Shown one piece after another: positions 7,855 to 16,465 of a stretch of 28,469 nucleotides of DNA; the stretch's first letter is position 1, and each line of letters starts with the position of its first letter. The notes under the pieces were generated by a model. The model was not told the DNA's origin. It saw only the letters and a list, made by a program, of their open reading frames with translations, and did not search any database. The DNA comes from Bacteroidales bacterium UBA1736 (GTDB lineage: Bacteria > Bacteroidota > Bacteroidia > Bacteroidales > UBA932). The stretch lies in NCBI GenBank assembly GCA_002315825.1, contig DCIC01000066.1:281-28749 (forward strand), in the 5' to 3' direction. The position numbers were made by a program, and so were the translations under genes.

Positions 7855-9075
7855 ATGGAAAAATTAGCAGACAGATTTTTAAGATACGTGTCCATCGACA
7901 CTCAGTCCTGTGAGGAGTCTCCGGCACAACCTTCTGCAGCAAAGGAACTTGTGCTGCTGACTCTTCTCAAAGATGAGTTGAAAGAGATGGGGATTGAAGC
8001 CACTCTCGATGAGTTCGGTTATGTAATGGCAACAGTGCCGTCCAATTTGGGCAAGGATGCTCCCAAGATAGGATTTATCGCACACGTGGACACTGCACCC
8101 GACGCCAGTGGAGCAGATATCAAGCCTCAGATCATCCCGGACTACGACGGATCGGATATCGCTCTCAAAGGCGTGGACGGATTGTTTCTGAAGCCGTCTG
8201 AATTCCCCGAGCTGCTCAGTCACAAGGGCGAGACTCTCATCACCACCGACGGGACCACCCTTCTGGGCGCTGATGACAAGGCGGGGGTTGCTGAGATAAT
8301 GAACGCAGTCCAATATATGGTGGAGCATCCCGAATTCAAGCACGGGGAGATCAAAATCGGATTCACTCCCGACGAGGAGATAGGACGCGGAGTGGTCAAA
8401 TTCGATGTCAAGAAGTTTGGAGCTGACTATGCGTACACTATGGATGGGGGTGAAGTCGGAGAGCTGGAATTCGAAAATTTCAATGCCGCTTCCGCCTCAA
8501 TCCACATCCAGGGAAGAAACGTCCACCCCGGATATGCCAAAGGCAAGATGCTCAATGCAATCAGGATAGGTATGGAGCTCAATTCGCTTCTTCCGGTAGA
8601 GCAGAAGCCCGAATATACGGAAGGCTATGATGGCTTTTTCCATATCATCGGGTTTAACGGCAGCGTAGAAGAGGCTGATTTCTCCTATATCATCCGCGAT
8701 CACGATATGGACAAATACGAGGAGAAGAAGAAAGAGATGCAGCGCTGCGTCTCAATCATCAATGCCAAGTATGGAGAAGGCACAGCCAGCGTGACCATCA
8801 AGCACCAGTACTACAATATGAGAAAGCAGGTGGAGCCACACTACCACATAGTCGAGAAGGCAGTCAAAGCTATGGAAATGGAAGGAATCAAAGCCAGGAT
8901 TCAGCCCATACGCGGAGGCACCGATGGCGCCAATCTCTCATTTATGGGTCTCCCCTGCCCGAACATTTTTGCAGGCGGTCTCAACTTCCACGGAAAGATG
9001 GAATTTGTCCCTATTGAGTCAATGGAGAAAGCCTCGAAAGTGATTCTGAATATTATTTCACTTTTTGCTGAGTAG
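7855..9075 (+). CDS. pepT: Peptidase T (tripeptide aminopeptidase)
   Basis: The 406-residue protein is an M20B-family zinc peptidase that removes the N-terminal residue from tripeptides in the cytoplasm. All dinuclear zinc-site residues line up with those known for enterobacterial PepT: His77 and Asp79 in AHVDTAPD, Asp140 in LLGADDKAG, Glu174/Glu175 in TPDEEIGRG, Asp197 in TMDGGE, and His379 in NFHGKMEF. The length is right for the family. It starts three bases after the OPT transporter, forming an uptake-and-hydrolysis pair. Its last 23 bases overlap the end of the convergent OstA-like gene. Confidence 0.95.
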   Translation: MEKLADRFLRYVSIDTQSCEESPAQPSAAKELVLLTLLKDELKEMGIEATLDEFGYVMATVPSNLGKDAPKIGFIAHVDTAPDASGADIKPQIIPDYDGSDIALKGVDGLFLKPSEFPELLSHKGETLITTDGTTLLGADDKAGVAEIMNAVQYMVEHPEFKHGEIKIGFTPDEEIGRGVVKFDVKKFGADYAYTMDGGEVGELEFENFNAASASIHIQGRNVHPGYAKGKMLNAIRIGMELNSLLPVEQKPEYTEGYDGFFHIIGFNGSVEEADFSYIIRDHDMDKYEEKKKEMQRCVSIINAKYGEGTASVTIKHQYYNMRKQVEPHYHIVEKAVKAMEMEGIKARIQPIRGGTDGANLSFMGLPCPNIFAGGLNFHGKMEFVPIESMEKASKVILNIISLFAE

Positions 9076-11635
9076 CCCTGAGCTTCTGCTTCTGATAGCG
9101 TTCTATGTAGCGGTCACGTTTCCTTTGATTCGTGATCGCTTCTTTTTCCTGGGCTCTCATAAGTTTCAAAGCCTTGCGGCGCTTGCGCTCGGTAATCTTG
9201 GCTTCCTTGGCCTTAGCCTTTGCCTCGTCACGCGCATCCAGCTCGGCCCAGCGCTTTTCTCGTTCTTCTTGTTTGAGCTTACGCTGCAACTCTTTTGCAC
9301 TCAGAGAAGACAAAGAGTCTGCGACAGCCGTACTGTCGGGGGCAGCCTGCAGTGAAAGGCTGTCAGCAGCGACAGCCGTGCTGTCCTTGAGCACAGAAGT
9401 ACTGTCCGCAAGGGATTCTTTGCCCAGACTGTCGACGGGAGAGGTCTTCAGCGAATCCTCCGCCTGGAATTGTTTCATCGCAGCTTCAGCCTTGCGCCTT
9501 TCCAGACGAAGGGAGTCATTGATCTGAATCTGCCTGTAGATATCTTCGATATATCCGGGGAAATACTTCTCGGTATTTGTATATGACGGCCTCGGCTCGT
9601 CATTGTATCTGCTCCTCTCGCTGGGCCTGAACTCCAAAGTAGTGATGTCCTCCTTTCCGTTGGGACGCAGCTCGGGATTCCACAAGAAGCCCTTCATTCT
9701 CTTGTCCTCACTGGGCAACTGGACTGTCGGATATGCATTGTTCTTGGGACTGTCATAGTAATATACTTTCTCGACATCACCTCCCACGAAGGTAGCGGAG
9801 AGCATCTTTGACTCAACCTTGTTTGCAGTGGCAAGAGCATCATTCTCTTCCAGATAGAACACTGCTGAGGCCCCTCCCAATGCGTCGAACCTGGACAAAG
9901 CCGAAGTGGAGTCAAAATATGCCATCATCTCGGACCCGCGAATCTGGTCGAAAAGAAGAGAATCCTCCTGGATGATGATAAAGGCATTTGACATCAGACT
10001 CGCCTGTTTCAGTCCTCCGCCCGACAAGAGCAAGGTCAAGCTGTCAGACCTGTACTGTCTGTTCCCCTCATTCCAGACGATAGGATTGTTGAACATTCGT
10101 GCAAGGGAATCAAGGTCCGAATACTCGAGGGAGTCACATTTGACCTGAATATCCCTTTTGAACACACGCACAGACCCAAGAGCCCTTGCAAATCCCACTT
10201 TCGTGGTGTCAAGGGGCTCACTCTGCAAAAGCGAATCCGCTGATGCCGAGAGGGTATCAGACTGGACAGAAAGCGAATCCACCGAGGTCGAAAGGGAGTC
10301 AGACTGAATGGAAAGCGAATCCGCCACTGCAGCCAGAGTATCCGCAGCCGGAGCAATGGTATCTCTGACAGGAGACAATGTATCCTGCACAGATTGAGAG
10401 TCAACCACCGTATCAGCGGGGACAGGGGCGGGAGCAGGGGCAGGGGCAGGGGCGCTACCATTTTCTTCAGGAAGGGATGGTTTTTGGGGCCCGGCCTGAG
10501 CTGTGGATTTTGCAGCGGGCTGCTTATTGGCCGGTTTATTGGCCTGATCCTTCTCGCTCTGGGCCTCCTTGGCCTCTTTTGCGGCATCCTCCGCCGCTTT
10601 CTTTCTATACTCCGACACCGGGTCTATCTTGAGATCATCCAGACGTTTCTTGGCATCTGCGATAAGAGCATCCTGGACGTCGCACATCTTTTTGGTCCAG
10701 TAACGGATATTGTCGGCACCCATATAGACGGTGTCCACCTGACCGTTATTGTCCATCTTCCCCATAAGGGCGGCATTTTTGCGGAGGGTCAATGTCGAAA
10801 TGGAGTCCTCATAAAACATATAATCTCCCACAGCGGCCACGCTTCTTGTCGTATCCAGAACCTGTGCATTGCTCAACATCAAGATGTTACGACTGGGTCG
10901 GTAGAAGTAGAGCGAATCCGCCCAACCCTCCTGGTCCTTGGTCATAATATGGACGTTGGAGTTGAAGAAGAAGGTGGAGTCCGCGCTGTTGTAATGCCCG
11001 GATCTGGAAGAAAGCATATTGTCCCCCTTCCACGCATTCACACCTCCTGAAAAAAAGGCTTTGCTCAGGCGGGACATATACTGAAGATACGAAGTGCTTA
11101 CAAAGATCGAATCGGAAAACATATTGACCTCCAAATCGAAGGTGAAGGTCTTGACCTTGGAGTCATAAGTTCCTTTGATGCTCTCTATCAATTGACCGTC
11201 CTTGTCTCTCATCGCTCCTCCCTTGGAAAAGACAGCGACACTGTCTTTGGTGTTGTAATCCAAATAATTGGTCCTGAGGATATTGCCATCCTTATCCTGG
11301 AGCTGTACAAGTCCACCTCTAAACTGGGCGAGATCCTCATCGACAAGATAATCCAGCTTGTCGCTCGTTAGGACTGTCTCATTCTGCAGAATCTGGACAT
11401 TTCCGTAGGCATTGATGATCTTGCTGTCAACATCCCAATATGCAGTGTCACAGAGCAAGTACGTATCATTGTGAAGGAAACGTGCGGGGCCGGTCACCTT
11501 TCGTATGGAGTGGCCATTGATCTCCATCAACTGAGCGGATTGAGCGCTCATCAGACGTACAAGGCTGTCCTTCTTCCCATCCTGGGGAGAAGTCAACTGT
11601 AGAAATGTGGCAAGAATCAGAAACAGAGCCTTCAT
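9053..11635 (-). CDS. OstA-like protein (LPS transport/outer-membrane assembly family)
   Basis: The 860-residue protein has an N-terminal signal peptide. Residues of about 25-330 are rich in the repeated beta-strand pattern of the OstA/LptA fold (NGHSIRKVTGPARFLHNDTYLLCD, broken here only for quoting, begins it), and a second OstA-like part follows at about 470-640. Between them lies a low-complexity linker of Ala/Pro and Ser/Asp repeats (about 350-465). The last 200 residues are charged: Ala/Ser-rich, then a basic helical tail with many Lys/Arg. Such long OstA-like proteins are typical of Bacteroidota and are thought to take part in lipopolysaccharide transport across the periplasm, as LptA and the N-terminus of LptD do. 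It follows surA by six bases, which supports an envelope-assembly operon. Confidence 0.8.
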   Translation of the reverse strand: MKALFLILATFLQLTSPQDGKKDSLVRLMSAQSAQLMEINGHSIRKVTGPARFLHNDTYLLCDTAYWDVDSKIINAYGNVQILQNETVLTSDKLDYLVDEDLAQFRGGLVQLQDKDGNILRTNYLDYNTKDSVAVFSKGGAMRDKDGQLIESIKGTYDSKVKTFTFDLEVNMFSDSIFVSTSYLQYMSRLSKAFFSGGVNAWKGDNMLSSRSGHYNSADSTFFFNSNVHIMTKDQEGWADSLYFYRPSRNILMLSNAQVLDTTRSVAAVGDYMFYEDSISTLTLRKNAALMGKMDNNGQVDTVYMGADNIRYWTKKMCDVQDALIADAKKRLDDLKIDPVSEYRKKAAEDAAKEAKEAQSEKDQANKPANKQPAAKSTAQAGPQKPSLPEENGSAPAPAPAPAPVPADTVVDSQSVQDTLSPVRDTIAPAADTLAAVADSLSIQSDSLSTSVDSLSVQSDTLSASADSLLQSEPLDTTKVGFARALGSVRVFKRDIQVKCDSLEYSDLDSLARMFNNPIVWNEGNRQYRSDSLTLLLSGGGLKQASLMSNAFIIIQEDSLLFDQIRGSEMMAYFDSTSALSRFDALGGASAVFYLEENDALATANKVESKMLSATFVGGDVEKVYYYDSPKNNAYPTVQLPSEDKRMKGFLWNPELRPNGKEDITTLEFRPSERSRYNDEPRPSYTNTEKYFPGYIEDIYRQIQINDSLRLERRKAEAAMKQFQAEDSLKTSPVDSLGKESLADSTSVLKDSTAVAADSLSLQAAPDSTAVADSLSSLSAKELQRKLKQEEREKRWAELDARDEAKAKAKEAKITERKRRKALKLMRAQEKEAITNQRKRDRYIERYQKQKLRATQQKVK
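10227..10453 (-). repeat. Low-complexity linker repeats inside the OstA-like gene
   Basis: Two repeat types lie next to each other. At 10423-10453 a hexamer of GGGGCA form (plus strand) encodes alternating Ala-Pro. At about 10227-10370 units of about 30 bases encode variants of SLSxQSDSLS. Both periods are multiples of three, so changes in copy number would alter linker length without breaking the frame. A further DSTAVADSLS pair lies at about 9300-9400. Confidence 0.6.
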
Positions 11636-11641
11636 CAGGAC

Positions 11642-13027
11642 TTATTCTTTGATCTTTTGGGACCAGCCGCTATGTTCAAAAGCGCAGTCTTTGAATATCG
11701 GATCGATTACAATATGAGTCGTAACGATTTTCTTTGTGACAAACTCATCGAGCAATTTATCCTCAAGATCCTGGCGGACCTGATCGGACAAGAGACTGAA
11801 GTCCTTCTCCCTTGTCGCGGGATGGGCGGGAATGATGGCATCTACTCTGACAATCTTGTAAACGGTATTACCATCTCTGCCCTCATTGTCAAGAGACTCG
11901 AGGGGAGCTGAAATCTCTCCCACCTGGAGGTCCTCAATAGCTCTGTAGTCCTGAGGTCTCATCTGGTCAATCTCGAAATATGCGGAGCCTGTATTGGGGT
12001 CAGCCATCTGACCGCCATTTGTCTTGGATGCAAGATCCTCTGAATAGAATCTGGCGGCAAGCTCAAAGCTTATGGCCTTGGCATTGATCTCTGTACGGAG
12101 ACTGTCGAGCTTACGGAAAGCGGTCTGCCTGTCTTCATCGGTGTACTGGGGCTTAATGAGGATATGCCTTGCATTGAACATATCTCCCTTTTTCTCAAGG
12201 ACTTCTATGAGATGGAATCCATCGGGGGTCTCGACAATCTGAGAAATGATACCGGGCTTGAGCGACATTGCGGCATCGGAGAAAACTGGCCAGAAAATAG
12301 ACTTGGAAGCCATTCCCAATTCGCCTCCGCGACGGGCAGTGCCGGGGTCTTCCGAATACAGACGGGCAAGAGTGGCAAACTTCTCACCATTGATGATGCG
12401 CTCACGTATCGAAAGCAGCTTCTCCTTGACAGCGGTGTTGGCAGCCTCCCTGTCCGGGTAAATGCAAATCTGGCTCAATTGATACTTGATAGGAACCATA
12501 GGCAGGTCATCAACATCCACGGTGTCCAGATACTCCTCCACGTCACGGGGAGTCAATTCGGGAACCTGTCCGGCGATCTTCTGCTGCTCCTGCATAATAA
12601 GGCTCTGGTCCTCAAACTGTTGCCTCCATTCAGCGCGCAATTTGTACAGAGGGACCCCAAAATACTCCTCAACCGCCTCGTCTCCTCCCAAAGAGGTTCT
12701 AATCTGATCGACACGGTTGGAAAGCTGACCCTGGACATTATCGGCATTGACCGTCAACGAATCCAGTCTGGCCTGCATAAGGAAAAGCTTGTTTCGCATC
12801 AAGGACTCCAAAATCTCACAGCGGGAATTCATATCCGATGAAAGACCCTGAGACTGGGCTACCCTGACCTCCTGCTCAATATCAGAGAGTGCAAGCATCT
12901 CGTTTCCGACCACGGCCACTGTCTTGTCAATAAGACCGTTCTGATATTTCTGGGCCGAAGCCGCTATAGAAATCCCGGCCAATGCGGCCACAACAACGAC
13001 CAGCTTGAATAGATTTGTATTTCTCAT
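11642..13027 (-). CDS. surA: Periplasmic chaperone/peptidyl-prolyl isomerase SurA
   Basis: The 461-residue protein has a Sec signal peptide (cleavage probably after ASA, residue 25), a SurA N-terminal chaperone domain (about 30-165), and two parvulin-type isomerase domains (about 181-280 and 286-400). The parvulin signatures are clear: RLYSEDPGTARRGGELG in the first, NARHILIKP and RFYSEDLASKTNGGQM in the second. SurA escorts unfolded outer-membrane proteins through the periplasm and isomerises their prolines. It sits between a shorter SurA-like lipoprotein gene (gap two bases) and the OstA-like gene (gap six bases), an envelope-assembly set that is common in Bacteroidota. Confidence 0.9.
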   Translation of the reverse strand: MRNTNLFKLVVVVAALAGISIAASAQKYQNGLIDKTVAVVGNEMLALSDIEQEVRVAQSQGLSSDMNSRCEILESLMRNKLFLMQARLDSLTVNADNVQGQLSNRVDQIRTSLGGDEAVEEYFGVPLYKLRAEWRQQFEDQSLIMQEQQKIAGQVPELTPRDVEEYLDTVDVDDLPMVPIKYQLSQICIYPDREAANTAVKEKLLSIRERIINGEKFATLARLYSEDPGTARRGGELGMASKSIFWPVFSDAAMSLKPGIISQIVETPDGFHLIEVLEKKGDMFNARHILIKPQYTDEDRQTAFRKLDSLRTEINAKAISFELAARFYSEDLASKTNGGQMADPNTGSAYFEIDQMRPQDYRAIEDLQVGEISAPLESLDNEGRDGNTVYKIVRVDAIIPAHPATREKDFSLLSDQVRQDLEDKLLDEFVTKKIVTTHIVIDPIFKDCAFEHSGWSQKIKE

Positions 13028-13029
13028 TT

Positions 13030-13899
13030 CTAATAAATCATTAGCTTCTTTTTCTCTTTTGCATTGTCGAGCAACTCCTGCTCCAAGGAGCTGAGCAGCG
13101 CATGCCTGCGGCTGCTGATAATGATGTCACGAATACGCTCGGTAGAATACTCCAGCGAGGAGATAGTGCCGGCTTTCTGAATATCGCAGATGTAGGCAAT
13201 CTTCACATCCCCTCTTTCATCAGGAATCTCAATGAAACCGTGGCTGTCCATCCTGGAGAGGAGTGTTCCATAATCCACGCCGAAATTTCTTGCGAAGGTC
13301 ACCATATCCACCCATTTGTCGGATGTATCTATATATTTCAGCGCAGAGGAATAAGCCAGACTGTCCGCCTGCTCCAAATCAATATAATCCTCCGAAGACA
13401 TTTTCGACTTGAGTATCTCCAGATTGGGAGACTCCTGCATAATATCCAGAAATCTGGCCTTTACAATCGGAACATCCAGTCTGAACAGCTCGATGTGGGA
13501 TTTGTAATACTGCTCAATCTGACTGGAGCTGATGACTGTATCCAGACGGTCATTGATGTATCGCTGCTCGTATCGGTATTTGTAAAGAGAGCGCTTATAG
13601 TCCTCTATCTCCTTGGACACATCAAGATCAGCCTTGGAAAGCTGTTCCTCGGCAACTTTGGAGAAAAGGATCTCCGAAGCCCAGCTGTTTATATACTGAA
13701 GGGCCATATTCACGCTGTCCTCGGGAGAAGTGCCCTCCGGGATAATGGAGGCTATATCCGACACATACAACTTCTGCTTCCCGACACTTGCCACCAGCTT
13801 GTCGTCGTGAATGAGGCCGGAGATGAAATTGCAGGACTGGAGGATCAATAATCCGGCAATCACAAACAGGGTGCAATGCGCTATTCTTCTACTATTCAT
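13030..13899 (-). CDS. SurA-like lipoprotein without a clear isomerase domain
   Basis: The 289-residue protein has a lipoprotein signal (LQSC, Cys23). The part after it (SVGKQKLYVSDIASIIPEG, about 37-55) matches the opening of SurA/PrsA chaperone domains, followed by helices as in the SurA N-domain. I do not see the conserved parvulin strand pattern found twice in the next gene, so this is probably a chaperone rather than an active isomerase. Two bases separate its stop from surA. Annotators often call such Bacteroidota proteins peptidyl-prolyl isomerases; the sequence only supports the chaperone part. Confidence 0.7.
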   Translation of the reverse strand: MNSRRIAHCTLFVIAGLLILQSCNFISGLIHDDKLVASVGKQKLYVSDIASIIPEGTSPEDSVNMALQYINSWASEILFSKVAEEQLSKADLDVSKEIEDYKRSLYKYRYEQRYINDRLDTVISSSQIEQYYKSHIELFRLDVPIVKARFLDIMQESPNLEILKSKMSSEDYIDLEQADSLAYSSALKYIDTSDKWVDMVTFARNFGVDYGTLLSRMDSHGFIEIPDERGDVKIAYICDIQKAGTISSLEYSTERIRDIIISSRRHALLSSLEQELLDNAKEKKKLMIY

Positions 13900-13921
13900 C
13901 TGTCGTCTGGTATATAAACTA

Positions 13922-13929
13922 CAAATATA
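13922..13929 (-). promoter_or_regulatory. -7 element of the SurA/OstA operon
   Basis: On the minus strand TATATTTG (13929-13922) matches TAnnTTTG and lies 22 bases before the start at 13899. A TTG is found 17 bases further upstream, shorter than the usual 19. The element lies just after the stop codon of the radical SAM gene, so the envelope operon is likely transcribed independently of the cytochrome cluster. Confidence 0.55.
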
Positions 13930-13949
13930 ATATATTTCGGCGATATCAA

Positions 13950-14900
13950 TTAATGGACGCCCTTCGCTCCGTACAATCTACCCTGCCGCGTGTCCCTCTG
14001 CTCAAGTCTCTTTTCGAGCATACGCAGTATATCAAAATTGCGCACGAGCCCCCACTGGGTCTGTTTTACAAATCTGGGAGGCACCTCTCCGGCCACTCTC
14101 TCAATATATAAATCCGGGCGCAGGCGCTCGAGCATATCTATGATAAAATCAAGATATTCAGGAAGCGACAGGCGGACAAACTCAGAAGGGTCCGTTTCAA
14201 ACTCTCTTTCCATCCGTGTCCCTCTGACCATCTGCAGCTGATGGAACTTGACCGAGAGCAGCGGAAGAGAGTTGATAAGAGCGCATTCATCAAGCATCAT
14301 CTCCCTGGTTTCACCCGGCAGTCCCAGAATAAAATGGGCCCCGACGTCAAGACCCCTCGCAGCAGTCATCTCAACCGCTTTTCTCGCACAATCAAAATCG
14401 TGCCCCCGATTGATCCTGCTTAATGTTGCATCATAGCAGGATTCAATCCCGTATTCTACAACAACCGGGCCTTTCCCTGACAATTTTTCCTTTAAGGAAG
14501 CAATATAGTCAAGTATTTCCTCATCCACGCAATCGGGACGGGTCCCAATGACTATCCCGCAGACGGATGGATGAGCAAGAGCCTCTTCATACCGTGCCTT
14601 AAGGGTCTGCAAGGGCGCGTATGTATTGGAAAAAGACTGAAAATAAGCAAGATATCTTGTAGCTCTGGGGTAACGCTCCCGATGAAATTCTATTCCCTCA
14701 TCAATCTGCCGGGCCAGGGATTTGCCGGGAGTGCTGTAGGAGGGATGGAAAGCTGCGTTGTCGCAGAAAGTACAGCCCCCGGTCCCCTTCGACCCGTCGC
14801 GATTGGGGCAGGTGAATCCTGCGTCCAGCACCAGTTTCTGCAAGCGCTCACCATATTTCGCCCGATAGTAACCCGTAAAGCTGTTATACCTGCCTTCCAT
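13950..14900 (-). CDS. YhcC-type radical SAM protein (TIGR01212 family)
   Basis: The 316-residue protein has the spaced cluster motif of this family, C31-x11-C43-x2-C46 (CPNRDG...GGCTFCDN), which binds a 4Fe-4S cluster and S-adenosylmethionine. Further family marks are YFQSFSNTYAPL (about 87-98), GTRPDCVD (about 119-126), EYGIES (about 149-154) and HFILGLPGET (about 190-199). YhcC proteins are widespread in bacteria; the substrate is not established. It starts 18 bases after the stop of ccsA and could be the last gene of that operon, though a functional link to cytochrome maturation is not evident. Confidence 0.9.
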   Translation of the reverse strand: MEGRYNSFTGYYRAKYGERLQKLVLDAGFTCPNRDGSKGTGGCTFCDNAAFHPSYSTPGKSLARQIDEGIEFHRERYPRATRYLAYFQSFSNTYAPLQTLKARYEEALAHPSVCGIVIGTRPDCVDEEILDYIASLKEKLSGKGPVVVEYGIESCYDATLSRINRGHDFDCARKAVEMTAARGLDVGAHFILGLPGETREMMLDECALINSLPLLSVKFHQLQMVRGTRMEREFETDPSEFVRLSLPEYLDFIIDMLERLRPDLYIERVAGEVPPRFVKQTQWGLVRNFDILRMLEKRLEQRDTRQGRLYGAKGVH

Positions 14901-14918
14901 AGCCTACCAAACAGCTTC

Positions 14919-15701
14919 TTAATAAACGTGGAGGCTGGATCCCTGTGCGGAAGGAAGATAATTCACCCCATACCAGCACATTTGCAGCATCAGAAAACAG
15001 AGAGTCAGTATCACGAAGGACAGGACAGGGTTTTTGATACGTGGACGAGAATGCAGATAAAACATATATCCCAACCAGGTGACTGCCGCCCAGGTCTCCT
15101 TCGGATCCCAAGTCCAATAATCCCCCCAGGCCTGCTTGGCCCACAATGCTCCCATCACCATACCCAACGTAAGGAAGCCCCAGCCGATACGGACAAGATT
15201 GTCACAGATATTCAAGTCCTTTTCCCCTGCAGGCTCCTTGGAATTCTTTGCCCACAAATACAGGGCAAGCAGAGTGACAACACCCAGCACGGCATAGGCA
15301 AACATATAGACTATCACGTGAGGGACAAACCAAGGGCTTTGGAGCGCGGGCATCAAAGCTTTGGTATGGATCTCAGGCTTGAACAGATTGATGCATACAA
15401 ACATCACTGCCATCATAGAGCTGAAGGGCAAAACCCACTTGTAGCGATATCTGAGATATATCACAGCTCCTGTGACCGAAAGGAAAAATGAGTACCAAAG
15501 CCGTGTCTCACCCAAGGTGCGCATAGGCGGGCGTTTGAGAAGCACCCACATCCCAATGATAAAAGCAAAGAACACTGCACTGCCCCCCAGGCTGACATAC
15601 GCCGGAAGAACAGGCTTGCGGGACGTGAAAGCAAGTACTGCGGCCACTGTCCAGAACAGAGCGGCCACTGCGGCAAACCATAGAAACAAACTCCAACTCA
15701 T
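14919..15701 (-). CDS. ccsA: Cytochrome c biogenesis protein CcsA (heme handling)
   Basis: The 260-residue membrane protein carries the tryptophan-rich heme-handling (WWD) motif WGDYWTWDPKETW in its C-terminal half, between membrane segments, and conserved histidines flank it (for example FVPHVIVYMF). With ResB it forms the System II synthase that attaches heme to CxxCH motifs on the outer face of the inner membrane. I chose the ATG at 15701 (MSWSLFLWF) because it overlaps the resB stop as ATGA and leads straight into a membrane segment; the frame is open back to 15806, but that extension is the antisense-free overlap with resB and looks unlike a real N-terminus. Confidence 0.9.
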   Translation of the reverse strand: MSWSLFLWFAAVAALFWTVAAVLAFTSRKPVLPAYVSLGGSAVFFAFIIGMWVLLKRPPMRTLGETRLWYSFFLSVTGAVIYLRYRYKWVLPFSSMMAVMFVCINLFKPEIHTKALMPALQSPWFVPHVIVYMFAYAVLGVVTLLALYLWAKNSKEPAGEKDLNICDNLVRIGWGFLTLGMVMGALWAKQAWGDYWTWDPKETWAAVTWLGYMFYLHSRPRIKNPVLSFVILTLCFLMLQMCWYGVNYLPSAQGSSLHVY

Positions 15702-16465
15702 ACTCTTTTCTTTTTGCTCCCGGCAGTGAAGAGTACCACTGCACCCGAAAGAAGGATTATCCATAGCGCCGGTGCAGCAAGGCAATACCACGGGTCCCTG
15801 ACACATTCGAATACACTCACGGGGCTGTCTTCTCCGCGAGAAAGGTCGTATTTATACTGGTACAGCCTCCAGGAGCCGACACGCGCAGGATGATTGACCT
15901 CAATCTCGACAGTTCTCATCCCCCGTTTCCCGTCTGAGAGATGAACTGTGGACATATATTTCTTGGGAGTATGGGACATCTCATACTCTTCCATCACAAA
16001 ATCTTTGAGGGTCAACATAAATGGCAATGTCACCCGAGTCCCGTCGCTTGTGACGGCCGTAGCCGTCGTGACATCCTTCTGAGCCATAAGATAGGCCACC
16101 TGCTTGTCTCCTTTCCCGAAAATACCGACGATGAGAATCAAGAAAATGCCCAGATGCGCCAGAGCCGCGCCCTTGCGCGCCGAGCGGAAATGATGGATAT
16201 CCCTAATGGCATTAAGACCTATGGTGGTGGAAAGGAAAAGAAGGATAAGAGTGAACCACAACGAATCGGGAATAGCATCCCCCCCGACAAGACCCAGCAT
16301 CAATGACCCGAGAAAAGCGGCACCTATTGATATAAGGCAAGATGTCCTGCCTGACAGCCATTTGCAGACACTGCATCTGTCAGACAGAACATATATCATT
16401 ACGAGGAGATAGACGTACAAAAGTGCGAGTACGACACTCCAGGGATAGCTTATGCCAGTTGCCAC
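15698..16465 (-). CDS. ResB-like cytochrome c biogenesis protein
   Basis: The 255-residue protein has about four membrane segments in its first 120 residues, a periplasmic beta-rich part (about 125-215) with a HPARVGSWRLYQYKYD stretch typical of ResB, and a last membrane segment before the basic end. It is much shorter than Bacillus ResB, as is usual for Bacteroidota. It works with CcsA, whose start codon overlaps its stop by four bases (ATGA). The start appears to be GTG at 16465, overlapping the end of the TIM-barrel gene by 16 bases, so translation is probably coupled. Confidence 0.8.
   Translation of the reverse strand: MATGISYPWSVVLALLYVYLLVMIYVLSDRCSVCKWLSGRTSCLISIGAAFLGSLMLGLVGGDAIPDSLWFTLILLFLSTTIGLNAIRDIHHFRSARKGAALAHLGIFLILIVGIFGKGDKQVAYLMAQKDVTTATAVTSDGTRVTLPFMLTLKDFVMEEYEMSHTPKKYMSTVHLSDGKRGMRTVEIEVNHPARVGSWRLYQYKYDLSRGEDSPVSVFECVRDPWYCLAAPALWIILLSGAVVLFTAGSKKKRV

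Noticed and set aside
14571..15491. 306-residue plus-strand frame
   Set aside because: It is antisense to the radical SAM and ccsA genes and has no independent support.
15702..15806. N-terminal extension of CcsA
   Set aside because: The extra 35 residues overlap resB in another frame and lack a membrane segment; the ATG at 15701 forms the usual ATGA overlap with resB.
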